NCBI GenBank assembly: GCA_030609765.1
Contig: JAUWTE010000016.1
Coordinates: 1 to 15,885, forward strand
Direction: 5' to 3'
From: Acidobacteriota bacterium
Lineage (GTDB): Bacteria; Acidobacteriota; UBA890
Length of the DNA stretch: 15,885 nt
Positions 8,594 through 15,246 of the stretch are shown here, one piece after another. How positions within the stretch are numbered: position 1 is the stretch's first letter; every line of letters starts with the position of its first letter. The translations under genes and the position numbers were made by a program. The notes under the pieces are model-generated. The model worked only from the letters and a program-made list of their open reading frames with translations, searched no databases and was not told the DNA's origin.

Positions 8594-10213
8594 CTATGAG
8601 CCTTCTGGTTTCTTCAAGATCGGATACTCGACGCCGAGCTGCTCGAGATACGTGGAGAACCGAGTCGGATCGTAGCGCAGCTTCTCGAGCTGGGGCCGGT
8701 AGAGGTTCATCTTGTTCTCGTAGATCTCGACCATCGGGTCGACCCCGTCGGGAATCAGCGACTCCCACTTCACCTCGGCGGTTTGCTCGTTGAAGTAGTC
8801 CCATGCGGCTTCGAGAATGCTCGGATCGGTGAGCAGGTCGATCACCGTCGTTGCCACCACCTTCGCGCCCGTCGTGCAGCCCTTATGGGCAATCGGCGTG
8901 GCCTCGGCGATCGCCGCAGACCAGTGGTGCCCCGTAGTGCCGGGGATGTTTCCGGGATAGCGCAGGCCGATGGTCGGCAGGTTCCAGGAAACCTCCGCGA
9001 TGTCATCTGAGCCACCACCCATATTCTGGCCACTGGGAGGGCTCGGGGGATCGCCGATCTCGGTACGTAACCCCTGCAGTCGGCCGCCCATCATTTCCTG
9101 AACCGCACGGGCAAATGCCTGGTCGTCTTCCGACCAGTCAGGCATGCCTACGGCCTGGATGTTCGAGAAGACAGTCTCGGCCAAGGTCGTGTTGTAGTGG
9201 CGCTGCCAGGCGGCGGCGACTATGCGCTCGGTCATCTCGGTGTCGGTCATCATCGCCGCCGCCTGGGCGATCCGAGTGCCGGTCTCGTGCATCTGCTTGA
9301 TGTGCGGATAGTCGAGCTCGCGGAAGTAGTACCAAACCGTCGCCTTCGACGGCACGACGTTCGGCTGGTTGCCACCGTCGTAGATGACGTAGTGGGAGCG
9401 TTGCTGCAACCGCAGGTGCTCACGGCGAAAGTTCCAGCCCACGTTCATCAGCTCAACCGCGTCCAGCGCGCTGCGCCCAGCCCAGGGTGCCCCCGCGCCG
9501 TGCGCCGACTGGCCGTGGAAGGTGTACATCGTCGACACCAGCCCCGACCCACTCTCGCCGTAGCTGGTCGACATGCCGCTGGAGATGTGAACCTGGATCA
9601 TGGCATCGAGGTCCTCGAACATCCCCGCCCGCACCATGAAGTTGCGCGACCCGAGGAGCTCTTCCGCGACGCCAGGAACGATGCTGATCGTGCCCTCGAT
9701 GCCGTTGGCTTCCATGACGTCTTTGAGTGCCATCGCCGCCACAACGATCAGGCCCATGCCCGTGTTGTGTCCCTCCCCGTGGCCGGGGCCACCTTCGATC
9801 AGCGGCTCGTGCCAGGGCACGCCCGGTTTCTGTGAGGTCTCGGGCAGCCCGTCGATGTCGGTCATCAAGCCGATCACCGGCTTGCCCGATCCCCAACGAG
9901 CTTCGAAGGCCGTCGGCATGCCAGCCTGACCGGTCTCAACACTGAAGCCGGCGTCACGGAGGATCTTCACCAGGTACTCACTGGTCCAGTTCTCCTGATA
10001 TCCGAGCTCGGAAAACGAGAAGAGAGAGTCGACGATTTCCTGCGTTAGCTTCTGCCGCCCGTCGATGGCGCCAATCACCTCGGCTTTCAACTCATCGGCG
10101 CTCTTGGTCGCTTGCCTCGGTACGGCTCCGCTCGGCACTGCATCTCCGAGAGCCAAACCTGACAGCATGCAAGCGAAGAGGATCAACGCGACGTTCTGCA
10201 GCGGGTTACGCAT
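8594..10213 (-). CDS. Secreted M20-family (AbgB-like) amidohydrolase/peptidase
   Basis: 539 aa starting at ATG 10213, chosen because GGAGG lies 8 nt upstream and the N-terminus becomes a signal peptide (hydrophobic 7-22, likely cleaved near ALG|D). Longer versions of the frame add a Pro-rich stretch that overlaps the neighbouring gene. M20 enzymes hydrolyse amide bonds of aminoacyl conjugates with two metal ions. Seen: MTDIDGLPE (117-125), GHGEGHNTG (144-152), the catalytic/ligand pair EE at 184-185, VHI (208-210) and IAHKG (441-445). The lid/dimerisation domain begins near FHGQSAHGAG (232-241) and runs to about 350. The form of the motifs (GHN, and AHKG near the end) is closest to the p-aminobenzoyl-glutamate hydrolase branch. 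Most relatives are cytoplasmic, so export here is notable. The last 75 residues form an extra helical tail. Substrate unknown. Confidence 0.9.
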   Translation of the reverse strand: MRNPLQNVALILFACMLSGLALGDAVPSGAVPRQATKSADELKAEVIGAIDGRQKLTQEIVDSLFSFSELGYQENWTSEYLVKILRDAGFSVETGQAGMPTAFEARWGSGKPVIGLMTDIDGLPETSQKPGVPWHEPLIEGGPGHGEGHNTGMGLIVVAAMALKDVMEANGIEGTISIVPGVAEELLGSRNFMVRAGMFEDLDAMIQVHISSGMSTSYGESGSGLVSTMYTFHGQSAHGAGAPWAGRSALDAVELMNVGWNFRREHLRLQQRSHYVIYDGGNQPNVVPSKATVWYYFRELDYPHIKQMHETGTRIAQAAAMMTDTEMTERIVAAAWQRHYNTTLAETVFSNIQAVGMPDWSEDDQAFARAVQEMMGGRLQGLRTEIGDPPSPPSGQNMGGGSDDIAEVSWNLPTIGLRYPGNIPGTTGHHWSAAIAEATPIAHKGCTTGAKVVATTVIDLLTDPSILEAAWDYFNEQTAEVKWESLIPDGVDPMVEIYENKMNLYRPQLEKLRYDPTRFSTYLEQLGVEYPILKKPEGS

Positions 10214-10350
10214 GGACCTTGCCTCCGACGGGCCGGTCGATGGGCCACGAGTCGGCCGCTCGACCGAGGGAAGTGGTATGTGGCGATGACCTTCCGGCAG
10301 TCTATCGCTCAGAGGCGCGGGTGCAACCGAAGGTGGGTCGCCCTCTACGC

Positions 10351-10818
10351 CTAGCTGCTCTCGTCGGGTTCCATGCGCCATGCCTTGAAGGGCAGTTCGG
10401 AGACATTGCCGTTAGTCTGCTGCCGCCAGAAGCCCGACATGCTGCCCCCATTCGGCGCCATCTTGGCGAAGATCTCCGTTTTCGACTGGGCCAGGCGGAT
10501 CGTAACGACCAGGTCGCGGCGGACGATCGAGCTCACGGGAATTTCATCGCCGCTGCGCTCGATCACAGCGGAGAGCTCACCTCCCTGCGGCCGGACCCTC
10601 AGGGTGAAGGGGGCATGCGCATCAGCAGGGGTGAACTCGGCGCGCCAAGCACCGACCAGTCGGTCGTGGGCTGCGTCGCCGCCCCCGGCTGTGTCCCTGG
10701 CCCCGCCCGCACAAGCCACCAGCGACAGCGCACAGATCAGCAGAGGCAACGCGACCAGTAGAAACCGGAGTCTTCCTGCGCCGCACCGCACACGACCGGA
10801 GATGTCGCCAACAGCCAC
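10351..10818 (-). CDS. Small lipoprotein with a beta-rich domain of unknown function
   Basis: 155 aa with a GTG start, chosen because AAGGAG lies 9 nt upstream; that RBS overlaps the stop codon of the M55 gene, leaving a 13-bp gap and implying translational coupling. The longer open frame reads back into the M55 gene and is rejected. Basic residues (RVRCGAGRLR) precede a hydrophobic run and the lipobox LVAC with Cys36, so it should be lipid-anchored. Residues about 50-150 alternate in a beta pattern: GAWRAEF, APFTLRVRPQGG, LSAVIERSGDEIPVSSI, FAKMAPNGGSMSGFWR, LPFKAWR. This resembles, by eye, a domain found before thioredoxin folds in some exported proteins, and the N-terminal domain of the alpha/beta hydrolase in this window. 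No catalytic motif is visible. A binding or accessory role is possible but unproven. Confidence 0.75.
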   Translation of the reverse strand: MAVGDISGRVRCGAGRLRFLLVALPLLICALSLVACAGGARDTAGGGDAAHDRLVGAWRAEFTPADAHAPFTLRVRPQGGELSAVIERSGDEIPVSSIVRRDLVVTIRLAQSKTEIFAKMAPNGGSMSGFWRQQTNGNVSELPFKAWRMEPDESS

Positions 10819-10831
10819 TGTCTGTCGCTCC

Positions 10832-11761
10832 TTACGGATCAAGCACTGCCCCGTATTGAAGAATGAACTCGAGCACACGGGAGGCCTCGAGCATGTCCTT
10901 GGCAGTGAAGCGTATCGCATGGGCATCTACGCGCTCGAACATCTGCAAGTAGGCGAGGAGCTGACTGGGCCTGTAGCTCTTGAAACGCACGTCAATGGTG
11001 AGTGGCGTCGCCGGCAGGTAGGGAGCGAACTCTCCAATCCGGGACACGGCGCGCTCTGCAGTGCGGCGGATAAGATCCTGGCCCGCCTGGGGCGTCATCG
11101 TTGTGGCGGCGTGGAAGGAAATCGCCTGCTTGACCACGGCGGTCTCGATGTCGCCAAGGATCGCGGTCGCCTCGGCCGCGATAGCGTTATCTCCCGAGAT
11201 CATGATGACCGGCACCCCGAAGTGCCCGGCGATGGCGGCATTGATGCCGGCCTCCGGCACGGAAACACCGTTGATGCGGACATCGGCCAAGCGCGCGCTC
11301 GACATGGTATGTGCGCGGACGCCATCGGGATTTGTCGTGCCGGCGTGGTAGCCGATGAAGATGGCACCGTCGAAGGTCTCGTCGATGCCCTCCATCATCA
11401 TCAGTGGCCGCGGCCATGAGCGCACGATGCGGATATCGTCGGGGAACATCTCGAGAATCATGTTCTCGCCATTGCCGTGCGAATCGCTCACCAGGATCTC
11501 GCCGGCACCTGCCGCTCGCGCTCCCTCGATCGCGGCCAGTACTTCCTCGGTCATGATGCGCCGGAAAGTCGCGTACTCGAACCCGCTCGGACCGAGCTGG
11601 TCACCGGTCACGGAGCCGGTGAGGCCCTCCATGTCGGCGGAAATGTAGATCTTCGGGCCCGCTCTTTGGGCCAAGACCGGTTTAGGGCCGATCGCCGCGG
11701 CTGCAACCACCGCAAGGGTGATGGCCAGTGCGATGACCCGTGCGTTGCTTCGTTGATGCAT
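10832..11761 (-). CDS. Secreted M55-family (DppA-like) D-aminopeptidase
   Basis: 309 aa starting at ATG 11761, preceded by GGAGG with a 6-nt spacer. M55 enzymes remove N-terminal D-amino acids, classically from D-Ala-D-Ala and related peptides, with two zinc ions. Seen: SADMEGLTG (41-49, ligands Asp43 and Glu45), DSHGNG (93-98, His95), GYHAG (137-141, His139), HTMS (151-154, catalytic His) and PEAGINA (169-175, Glu170). The intervals from Asp43 to His95 and from His95 to His139 match what I recall for Bacillus subtilis DppA. Unlike the cytoplasmic Bacillus enzyme, it begins with a signal peptide (hydrophobic 9-24, probable cut VLA|Q near 31), so it acts outside the cytoplasm. The lipoprotein gene follows after 13 bp and the M20 amidohydrolase after that, suggesting stepwise breakdown of D-amino-acid-containing peptides in the envelope. 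Confidence 0.93.
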   Translation of the reverse strand: MHQRSNARVIALAITLAVVAAAAIGPKPVLAQRAGPKIYISADMEGLTGSVTGDQLGPSGFEYATFRRIMTEEVLAAIEGARAAGAGEILVSDSHGNGENMILEMFPDDIRIVRSWPRPLMMMEGIDETFDGAIFIGYHAGTTNPDGVRAHTMSSARLADVRINGVSVPEAGINAAIAGHFGVPVIMISGDNAIAAEATAILGDIETAVVKQAISFHAATTMTPQAGQDLIRRTAERAVSRIGEFAPYLPATPLTIDVRFKSYRPSQLLAYLQMFERVDAHAIRFTAKDMLEASRVLEFILQYGAVLDP

Positions 11762-11820
11762 CGTCTTCCTCCGAGGCTGAGGCAGTCTCACAGCTGGTTG
11801 GGAGCCTTCCCGTTTGCGGA

Positions 11821-12477
11821 TCAGAAGCGGATTCCCACCGAGCCGGATATTTCGAGATTGTGGATGGTTTGATCGAACTCGATTCCGAGTATCTCACCGA
11901 TGGCCGGGTTGAAGAGGAAATCGTCGACCTTGAGCTTGCTGAAATGATCACGAACCTCGGCCCGGAAGCTGATGCGGCTGAGGTTGAACTTCAGGCCAGC
12001 GCCGAGGTTGTACCCGAGCTTGTTAATGTCACCCAGGCTGAAGGTCTGGTCGATCTGCCCGACATTGGCCCTGAAATCGAAGGAGTGCAGCCCCAGGCCA
12101 CCCGTGATGTAGGGTGAGATGGGTCCCGGCAGGATGATCAGCACTACATTGGCCTCGAGGTATATGACGCGGGTGTCAATCGTGAGGAACGACTCCTGCA
12201 GGCTCCCCGACAGTCCACTCGGGCTGTACACAAGGCTTCCTTCAATACCCAACGGATAGCCGAACCAGCCAAGCCGTGCTCCGTAGAGCGGAGCGTTCTT
12301 GAAATTGGCCGTCAAAGAGACGTCATCAGCGGAAATGAGAGCCTCGAAATCGCCTCCCACCAGTGCGCCGATCACGAAGGAGATCTCACCCTGAAATGCT
12401 TGAGCGGGCGGAGCTGAAAGAACGACAAAGATGAGGGCCACGACCGCCGCCACCGCAACCGAGCGTAGTGTTGACAT
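11821..12477 (-). CDS. Outer-membrane beta-barrel-type protein, small
   Basis: 218 aa. A clear signal peptide (hydrophobic 8-22, cut at AQA|F, residue 27) is followed by about eight amphipathic strands with alternating hydrophobic/polar residues and Gly turns, for example YGARLGWFGYPLGIEGSLVY, ISPYITGGLGLHSF and LGYNLGAGLKFNL. It ends in GIRF, a C-terminal Phe typical of proteins folded by the BAM machinery. The size fits an eight-stranded barrel of the OmpW/OmpA-like or 'outer membrane beta-barrel' class. An AAGGAAG ribosome binding site lies upstream. It sits 59 bp before the M55 gene and could serve as a pore or simply be a structural protein; the exact family is not recognised. Confidence 0.8.
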   Translation of the reverse strand: MSTLRSVAVAAVVALIFVVLSAPPAQAFQGEISFVIGALVGGDFEALISADDVSLTANFKNAPLYGARLGWFGYPLGIEGSLVYSPSGLSGSLQESFLTIDTRVIYLEANVVLIILPGPISPYITGGLGLHSFDFRANVGQIDQTFSLGDINKLGYNLGAGLKFNLSRISFRAEVRDHFSKLKVDDFLFNPAIGEILGIEFDQTIHNLEISGSVGIRF

Positions 12478-12553
12478 GAGATTTTCGCTTCCTTTCAGCA
12501 GTTGGGTTCTACGGCAACCAGAGGATCGCCCCCCGACGATCCACCACGGCCTG

Positions 12554-12784
12554 CTAGCTCGAAAAGAACTGGAGCCACGCCAGTCTTCCCATCTTCATGA
12601 GCATCAACAGCACCGGCACTCCATGCAAAAGCAGATCGAAGATATCCAACGGCCGCACCAGGTCTCCGGCCCGCAGCATCTTGAGCTTTTCCCACAAGTG
12701 CGGCTCCGGAACGAAAGGTGCAAGACCGAGAAAAACGGCGACGATAACCAGCGGAACGGTCGGTATCTTGTCGAGCCAGTCCAT
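12554..12784 (-). CDS. Small two-helix membrane protein (76 aa)
   Basis: The start is taken as ATG 12784, which sits 6 nt after GGAGG; a GTG one codon earlier is possible but too close to the RBS. Hydrophobic segments at about residues 8-24 (VPLVIVAVFLGLAPF) and 48-64 (FDLLLHGVPVLLMLMK) flank a polar linker with the motifs PEPHLWEKL and PLDIFDLL. Similar short proteins beginning WLDKIP with a PEPH segment are, as I recall, common beside winged-helix regulators and are often mislabelled 'RND transporter'; the protein is too small to be one. The gene follows the regulator stop by 15 nt, so the pair is almost certainly cotranscribed. Function unknown. Confidence 0.75.
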   Translation of the reverse strand: MDWLDKIPTVPLVIVAVFLGLAPFVPEPHLWEKLKMLRAGDLVRPLDIFDLLLHGVPVLLMLMKMGRLAWLQFFSS

Positions 12785-12799
12785 CACTCCCCTCCGGGG

Positions 12800-13375
12800 C
12801 TAGTACCGCAGCCGAGTCGGATAAAACGCCAAGGTAACACCGTACTCGAGCCCGGCGTTCGGGTCGTGACTGGTCTGGCATTCGCGGATCCACTCTTGCA
12901 GCCGACCGATGAGTTGTGTCATCTGCGCAGGGCTGGCACGCAGATGCGAGCGAATGAAAACCGATTCCTCCGCATCCTCATCGGTGCGAATCAGTCCATC
13001 GGCCAGGCTGTCGCGGATCTCCGCCAGAGTTGACTCGAGAGAGCTCGAGATCACCCGCTCGAGCTGGCCCTCCTCGTCATCGACTTCCGGCACCACCTCG
13101 ATGGCGGCCCGCTCGACAACGAACCTGCGTGCCACGGCCTGGAAGTACTTCTCCGTCGTGCCGCGCTTCTGTTGCGTTCTGATCAGGCCGATAAGACCCG
13201 CCTTCTCGAGCGTGTTCACATGGTGATAGAGCTTGGTTGGCTTTTCCCGGAGCTGCACCGATACCTGCTTGGTCGTGATCGGCTCAGCGATCATGGCCTC
13301 CAGGATGCTCTGGCGCAGCGGGTTGGCCAGCGCCTTGATTTGCGCCGGCGTGTCGAGAACGTGAATGGATTCCAT
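12800..13375 (-). CDS. ArsR-like winged-helix transcriptional regulator
   Basis: 191 aa from ATG 13375; the frame is open to a GTG at 13426, but the N-terminal extension has no family similarity and lies where the mRNA would begin. The RBS is weak (GGGGG about 5 nt upstream). Residues about 8-75 form a winged helix: TPAQIKALANPLRQSILEAM is the characteristic first block, KQVSVQL-PTKLYHHVNTLEKAGLI is the recognition region and TTEKYF is the wing. Residues 90-191 are helical and acidic (PEVDDEEGQLE), with a possible ligand or dimer role; there is no Cys metal site of the classical ArsR CxCxxC type. It heads the minus-strand series and is followed at once by a small membrane protein, so it probably controls that gene and possibly more. 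Confidence 0.85.
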   Translation of the reverse strand: MESIHVLDTPAQIKALANPLRQSILEAMIAEPITTKQVSVQLREKPTKLYHHVNTLEKAGLIGLIRTQQKRGTTEKYFQAVARRFVVERAAIEVVPEVDDEEGQLERVISSSLESTLAEIRDSLADGLIRTDEDAEESVFIRSHLRASPAQMTQLIGRLQEWIRECQTSHDPNAGLEYGVTLAFYPTRLRY

Positions 13376-13429
13376 GGTGCCCCCAGAATGGCTCCGCTGG
13401 GCATTCATGCCCGGCCCAATATTCACTGC

Positions 13430-13460
13430 ATACCTAATAATAAGGAGATAGCGCCGTCAA
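13430..13460 (-). promoter_or_regulatory. Putative promoter with overlapping 13-bp palindromic operator for the regulator gene
   Basis: On the minus strand TTGACG (13455-13460) is followed by an AT-rich stretch that stands out in this high-GC window. Within it, CCTAATAATAAGG (plus strand, 13433-13445) is a palindrome with one mismatched pair (CCTAAT against CCTTAT around a central A). It would overlap the -10 region, a classic site for autorepression by the winged-helix protein encoded just downstream. No strong -10 match is present (TATTAG at 15 bp is the nearest), so the exact promoter is uncertain. Confidence 0.4.
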
Positions 13461-13490
13461 TGCCCTTGCGGCATTTCAGCGGGGGCGAGC

Positions 13491-13566
13491 GGACTCCATG
13501 GGAGAGGACTCCGGGCGAGGAGGGCTCCAGGAAGACGGACTTGGGCTGGAAGGTCTCCGCGCAGGC
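13491..13566. repeat. Degenerate 15-bp tandem repeat (about five copies)
   Basis: The heptamer GGACTCC recurs with near-constant spacing: GGACTCC at 13491, GGACTCC at 13506, GGGCTCC at 13522, GGACTTG at 13537 and GGTCTCC at 13552 (steps 15, 16, 15, 15). The rest of each unit is G/A-rich. It lies in the 210-bp gap between the hydrolase stop and the regulator start, upstream of the regulator promoter. It may be decayed minisatellite DNA or a set of protein-binding sites. Confidence 0.45.
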
Positions 13567-13587
13567 CTCAGCGCGAGCTCGAGGCCT
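13563..13587 (-). terminator. Hairpin at the stop codon of the alpha/beta hydrolase gene
   Basis: AGGCCTC (13563-13569) pairs with GAGGCCT (13581-13587), and the inner AGC/GCT pair encloses GCGA, leaving one bulged C. The stem overlaps the TAG stop (13586-13588) and lies directly downstream of the gene in its transcription direction. It has no following U-tract, so it is either a factor-dependent or imperfect terminator, or an mRNA 3'-end stabiliser. Confidence 0.35.
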
Positions 13588-15043
13588 ATTCCAGGGTGCG
13601 CTCGCTGATCCACTCAGTGATCAGGTCGAGGGCTGCCGGGGAGAAGGTCTCCTCGATCTGCGCGTATTCGGTGGGAGATCCGGTAGTGGCGGTCTGGAAG
13701 AGGTGGTTCAGCCCCTCGAGCTCGACGACCGTGACATCGGGGTTACCCGCTTCCTTCAGCGCGCGCTCGATCTCCGGCAGGTTGGCCTCTGGGGGCACCT
13801 GCAGGTCGAGTGTGCCGCCAAGAGCCAGCACCGGGCAGGTCACCTGCCGCAATGCCTCCCGCGGATCGAAGGAAAAAAAGAACCGATACCACTCACTCGT
13901 CATCTGGGCCATCTGGCTGGCGAGCATCTGCTCGACCGCCTCAGGCTGACGTGCCGGGTGGTCCTCGGGTACATTGGCGAGCTGTACGTTCACCAGCTCG
14001 AGGAGCGCTTCCCGCACGGCGGCCTCGTCGGCTCGATCCATGACCCGCCTCATGAGCTCGCGCTGGGCCTCCATCTGCTGCTGGATGTTGTCCTCCGGAC
14101 GACCGATCGATCGTTGTATGGCCGCGAGTTGCATCGGCATGAGCTCGTAGCCCGAGATGGCGGTACCCGAAAGAAGGACGATGTAGGCGATGCCGGGTGA
14201 TCGCGAGGCTGCCATCGGCGCGATAATTCCACCCTCGCTGTGGCCGATGAGACCGATCTTGGTGGAGTCGATCTCGGGCTGCTCCGCCAAGAAGCTGACA
14301 CCCGCGAGAACGTCTCCGACGAAATCCTCGCTGGTCAGATCTGCCCGCACCCCCGTCGAGCCTCCGATACCGCGGTCGTCAACGCGCAGGACGGCAATGC
14401 CATTGCGCGTCAGATGATCCGCAATCACCAGAAACGGCTTGTGCCCGAGAATCGTCTCATCGCGATCCTGGGAGCCCGAACCGGTGATCAGCAGGGCAGC
14501 CGGGTGCGGCCCCTCTCCGCGCGGCAGAGTCAGGGTGCCGGCCAGGGTGTTGTTATCAATCGGATTGGTGTAGGTGACTTCACGGGCGTCGTAGGGAAAG
14601 GGCGGACGAGGGTGCTGCGGGCGCGTCGCGCCCGCAGCCTCCTCCTCCACTCGTTCCATCTTGAATGGAAGGGTTGCAGCTCCTTGTTTGAATTCGCCTT
14701 CGGCCGTCTGGAAGTCGAGGTCAGGCTTACCGACCCAGTGAGCACCCGACGGTTGTGCCGCTGTCAGGGTGAAACGAATCTCCTCGATGGTGTAGACGAC
14801 GTCATCCAATGCCAGATCTGTGGCGCCCTGCGCCGGGATGCTGACGGTGGCGGTGTATCCATCGCCGTCAGGAGTGAAGGTAACGAAAAACTCCAATTCG
14901 CCTGAGGGTGTGATCAAAGCGCCTTTCCAGTGTTCGGCCTCGGCAGCCTCGTCCTGGATACCCGTGGCGAGAAGAGTTGAAGGTGCTGCGACCATGGTCA
15001 ACACCAACAGGCCGAGCAGAACCCGATAGGCGGATGTCCGCAT
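13586..15043 (-). CDS. Secreted alpha/beta hydrolase with N-terminal beta-rich domain
   Basis: 485 aa from ATG 15043, chosen by AAAGGAGG with an 8-nt spacer; the frame extends 22 codons further without an export signal. Residues about 8-27 are a signal peptide (cut near LLA|T). Residues about 35-135 form a beta-rich accessory domain (HWKGALITPSGELEF ... GEFKQGAATLPFKMER). The catalytic alpha/beta hydrolase domain covers about 155-480: oxyanion region ITGSGSQDRDE (186-196), DDRGIGGS (222-229), nucleophile GHSEGG (267-272, Ser269), acid in GGTLDLQVP (409-417, Asp413) and His447 in GLNHLF. An insert of about 100 residues (300-395, helical, Met/Gln-rich) forms a lid. It resembles exported esterases/acyl-peptidase-like hydrolases of the dienelactone-hydrolase/S9-like group. 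All triad residues are in place, so it should be active on esters or amides. It is divergent from the sigma factor gene. Confidence 0.92.
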   Translation of the reverse strand: MRTSAYRVLLGLLVLTMVAAPSTLLATGIQDEAAEAEHWKGALITPSGELEFFVTFTPDGDGYTATVSIPAQGATDLALDDVVYTIEEIRFTLTAAQPSGAHWVGKPDLDFQTAEGEFKQGAATLPFKMERVEEEAAGATRPQHPRPPFPYDAREVTYTNPIDNNTLAGTLTLPRGEGPHPAALLITGSGSQDRDETILGHKPFLVIADHLTRNGIAVLRVDDRGIGGSTGVRADLTSEDFVGDVLAGVSFLAEQPEIDSTKIGLIGHSEGGIIAPMAASRSPGIAYIVLLSGTAISGYELMPMQLAAIQRSIGRPEDNIQQQMEAQRELMRRVMDRADEAAVREALLELVNVQLANVPEDHPARQPEAVEQMLASQMAQMTSEWYRFFFSFDPREALRQVTCPVLALGGTLDLQVPPEANLPEIERALKEAGNPDVTVVELEGLNHLFQTATTGSPTEYAQIEETFSPAALDLITEWISERTLE

Positions 15044-15118
15044 GCGACTTGCCTCCTTTCGTGGCAACGTGCGATGCAACCGCGGATGTGGGAGCTGAAC
15101 GCTCCGCACTTATTCCCT

Positions 15119-15180
15119 GTTTGCCGCCGGTCGCGCCGATCTTCGCTGCCGCGGGAGTTTTTTTCGTCAATGCGGCAAAC
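15119..15180. promoter_or_regulatory. Perfect 9-bp inverted repeat in the divergent promoter region
   Basis: GTTTGCCGC (15119-15127) and GCGGCAAAC (15172-15180) are exact reverse complements 44 bp apart, between the divergent hydrolase and sigma-factor genes. Between them lie a T7 tract and, on the minus strand, TTGACG (15165-15170) with no good -10. The arrangement could be a pair of operator half-sites or an RNA stem. A smaller 5-bp stem (GGAGC 15091-15095, GCTCC 15101-15105) lies in the probable hydrolase leader. Confidence 0.35.
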
Positions 15181-15190
15181 TCTACACCCT

Positions 15191-15216
15191 GAAAACGCGG
15201 CGGCGCGCATTTAGTC
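15191..15216 (+). promoter_or_regulatory. Possible ECF-type promoter before the sigma factor gene
   Basis: GAAAAC (15191-15196), 16 bp, then AGTC (15213-15216) fits the general ECF spacing GGAAC-N16/17-CGTC with mismatches. ECF genes are often autoregulated. The match is weak and short, so this is only a candidate. Confidence 0.2.
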
Positions 15217-15246
15217 CCCAACACAACCGGGGTGCCGCGCGTACAT

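Noticed and set aside
10299..10326. Possible promoter TTGCAC-16 bp-TAGACT before the M20 gene
   Set aside because: The -35 matches only 3 of 6 positions; such matches are frequent by chance. Read-through from the M55-lipoprotein genes is an adequate explanation.
10373..11419. A 348-codon plus-strand open frame across the lipoprotein and M55 genes
   Set aside because: Antisense to two genes with strong starts and motifs (M55 zinc ligands, lipobox); the translation is low-complexity and unlike any family.
13172..14200. A 342-codon plus-strand open frame spanning regulator, intergenic DNA and hydrolase
   Set aside because: Antisense to the winged-helix and catalytic domains; no RBS or recognisable domain. 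It would also translate the 15-bp repeat, but that alone is not support.
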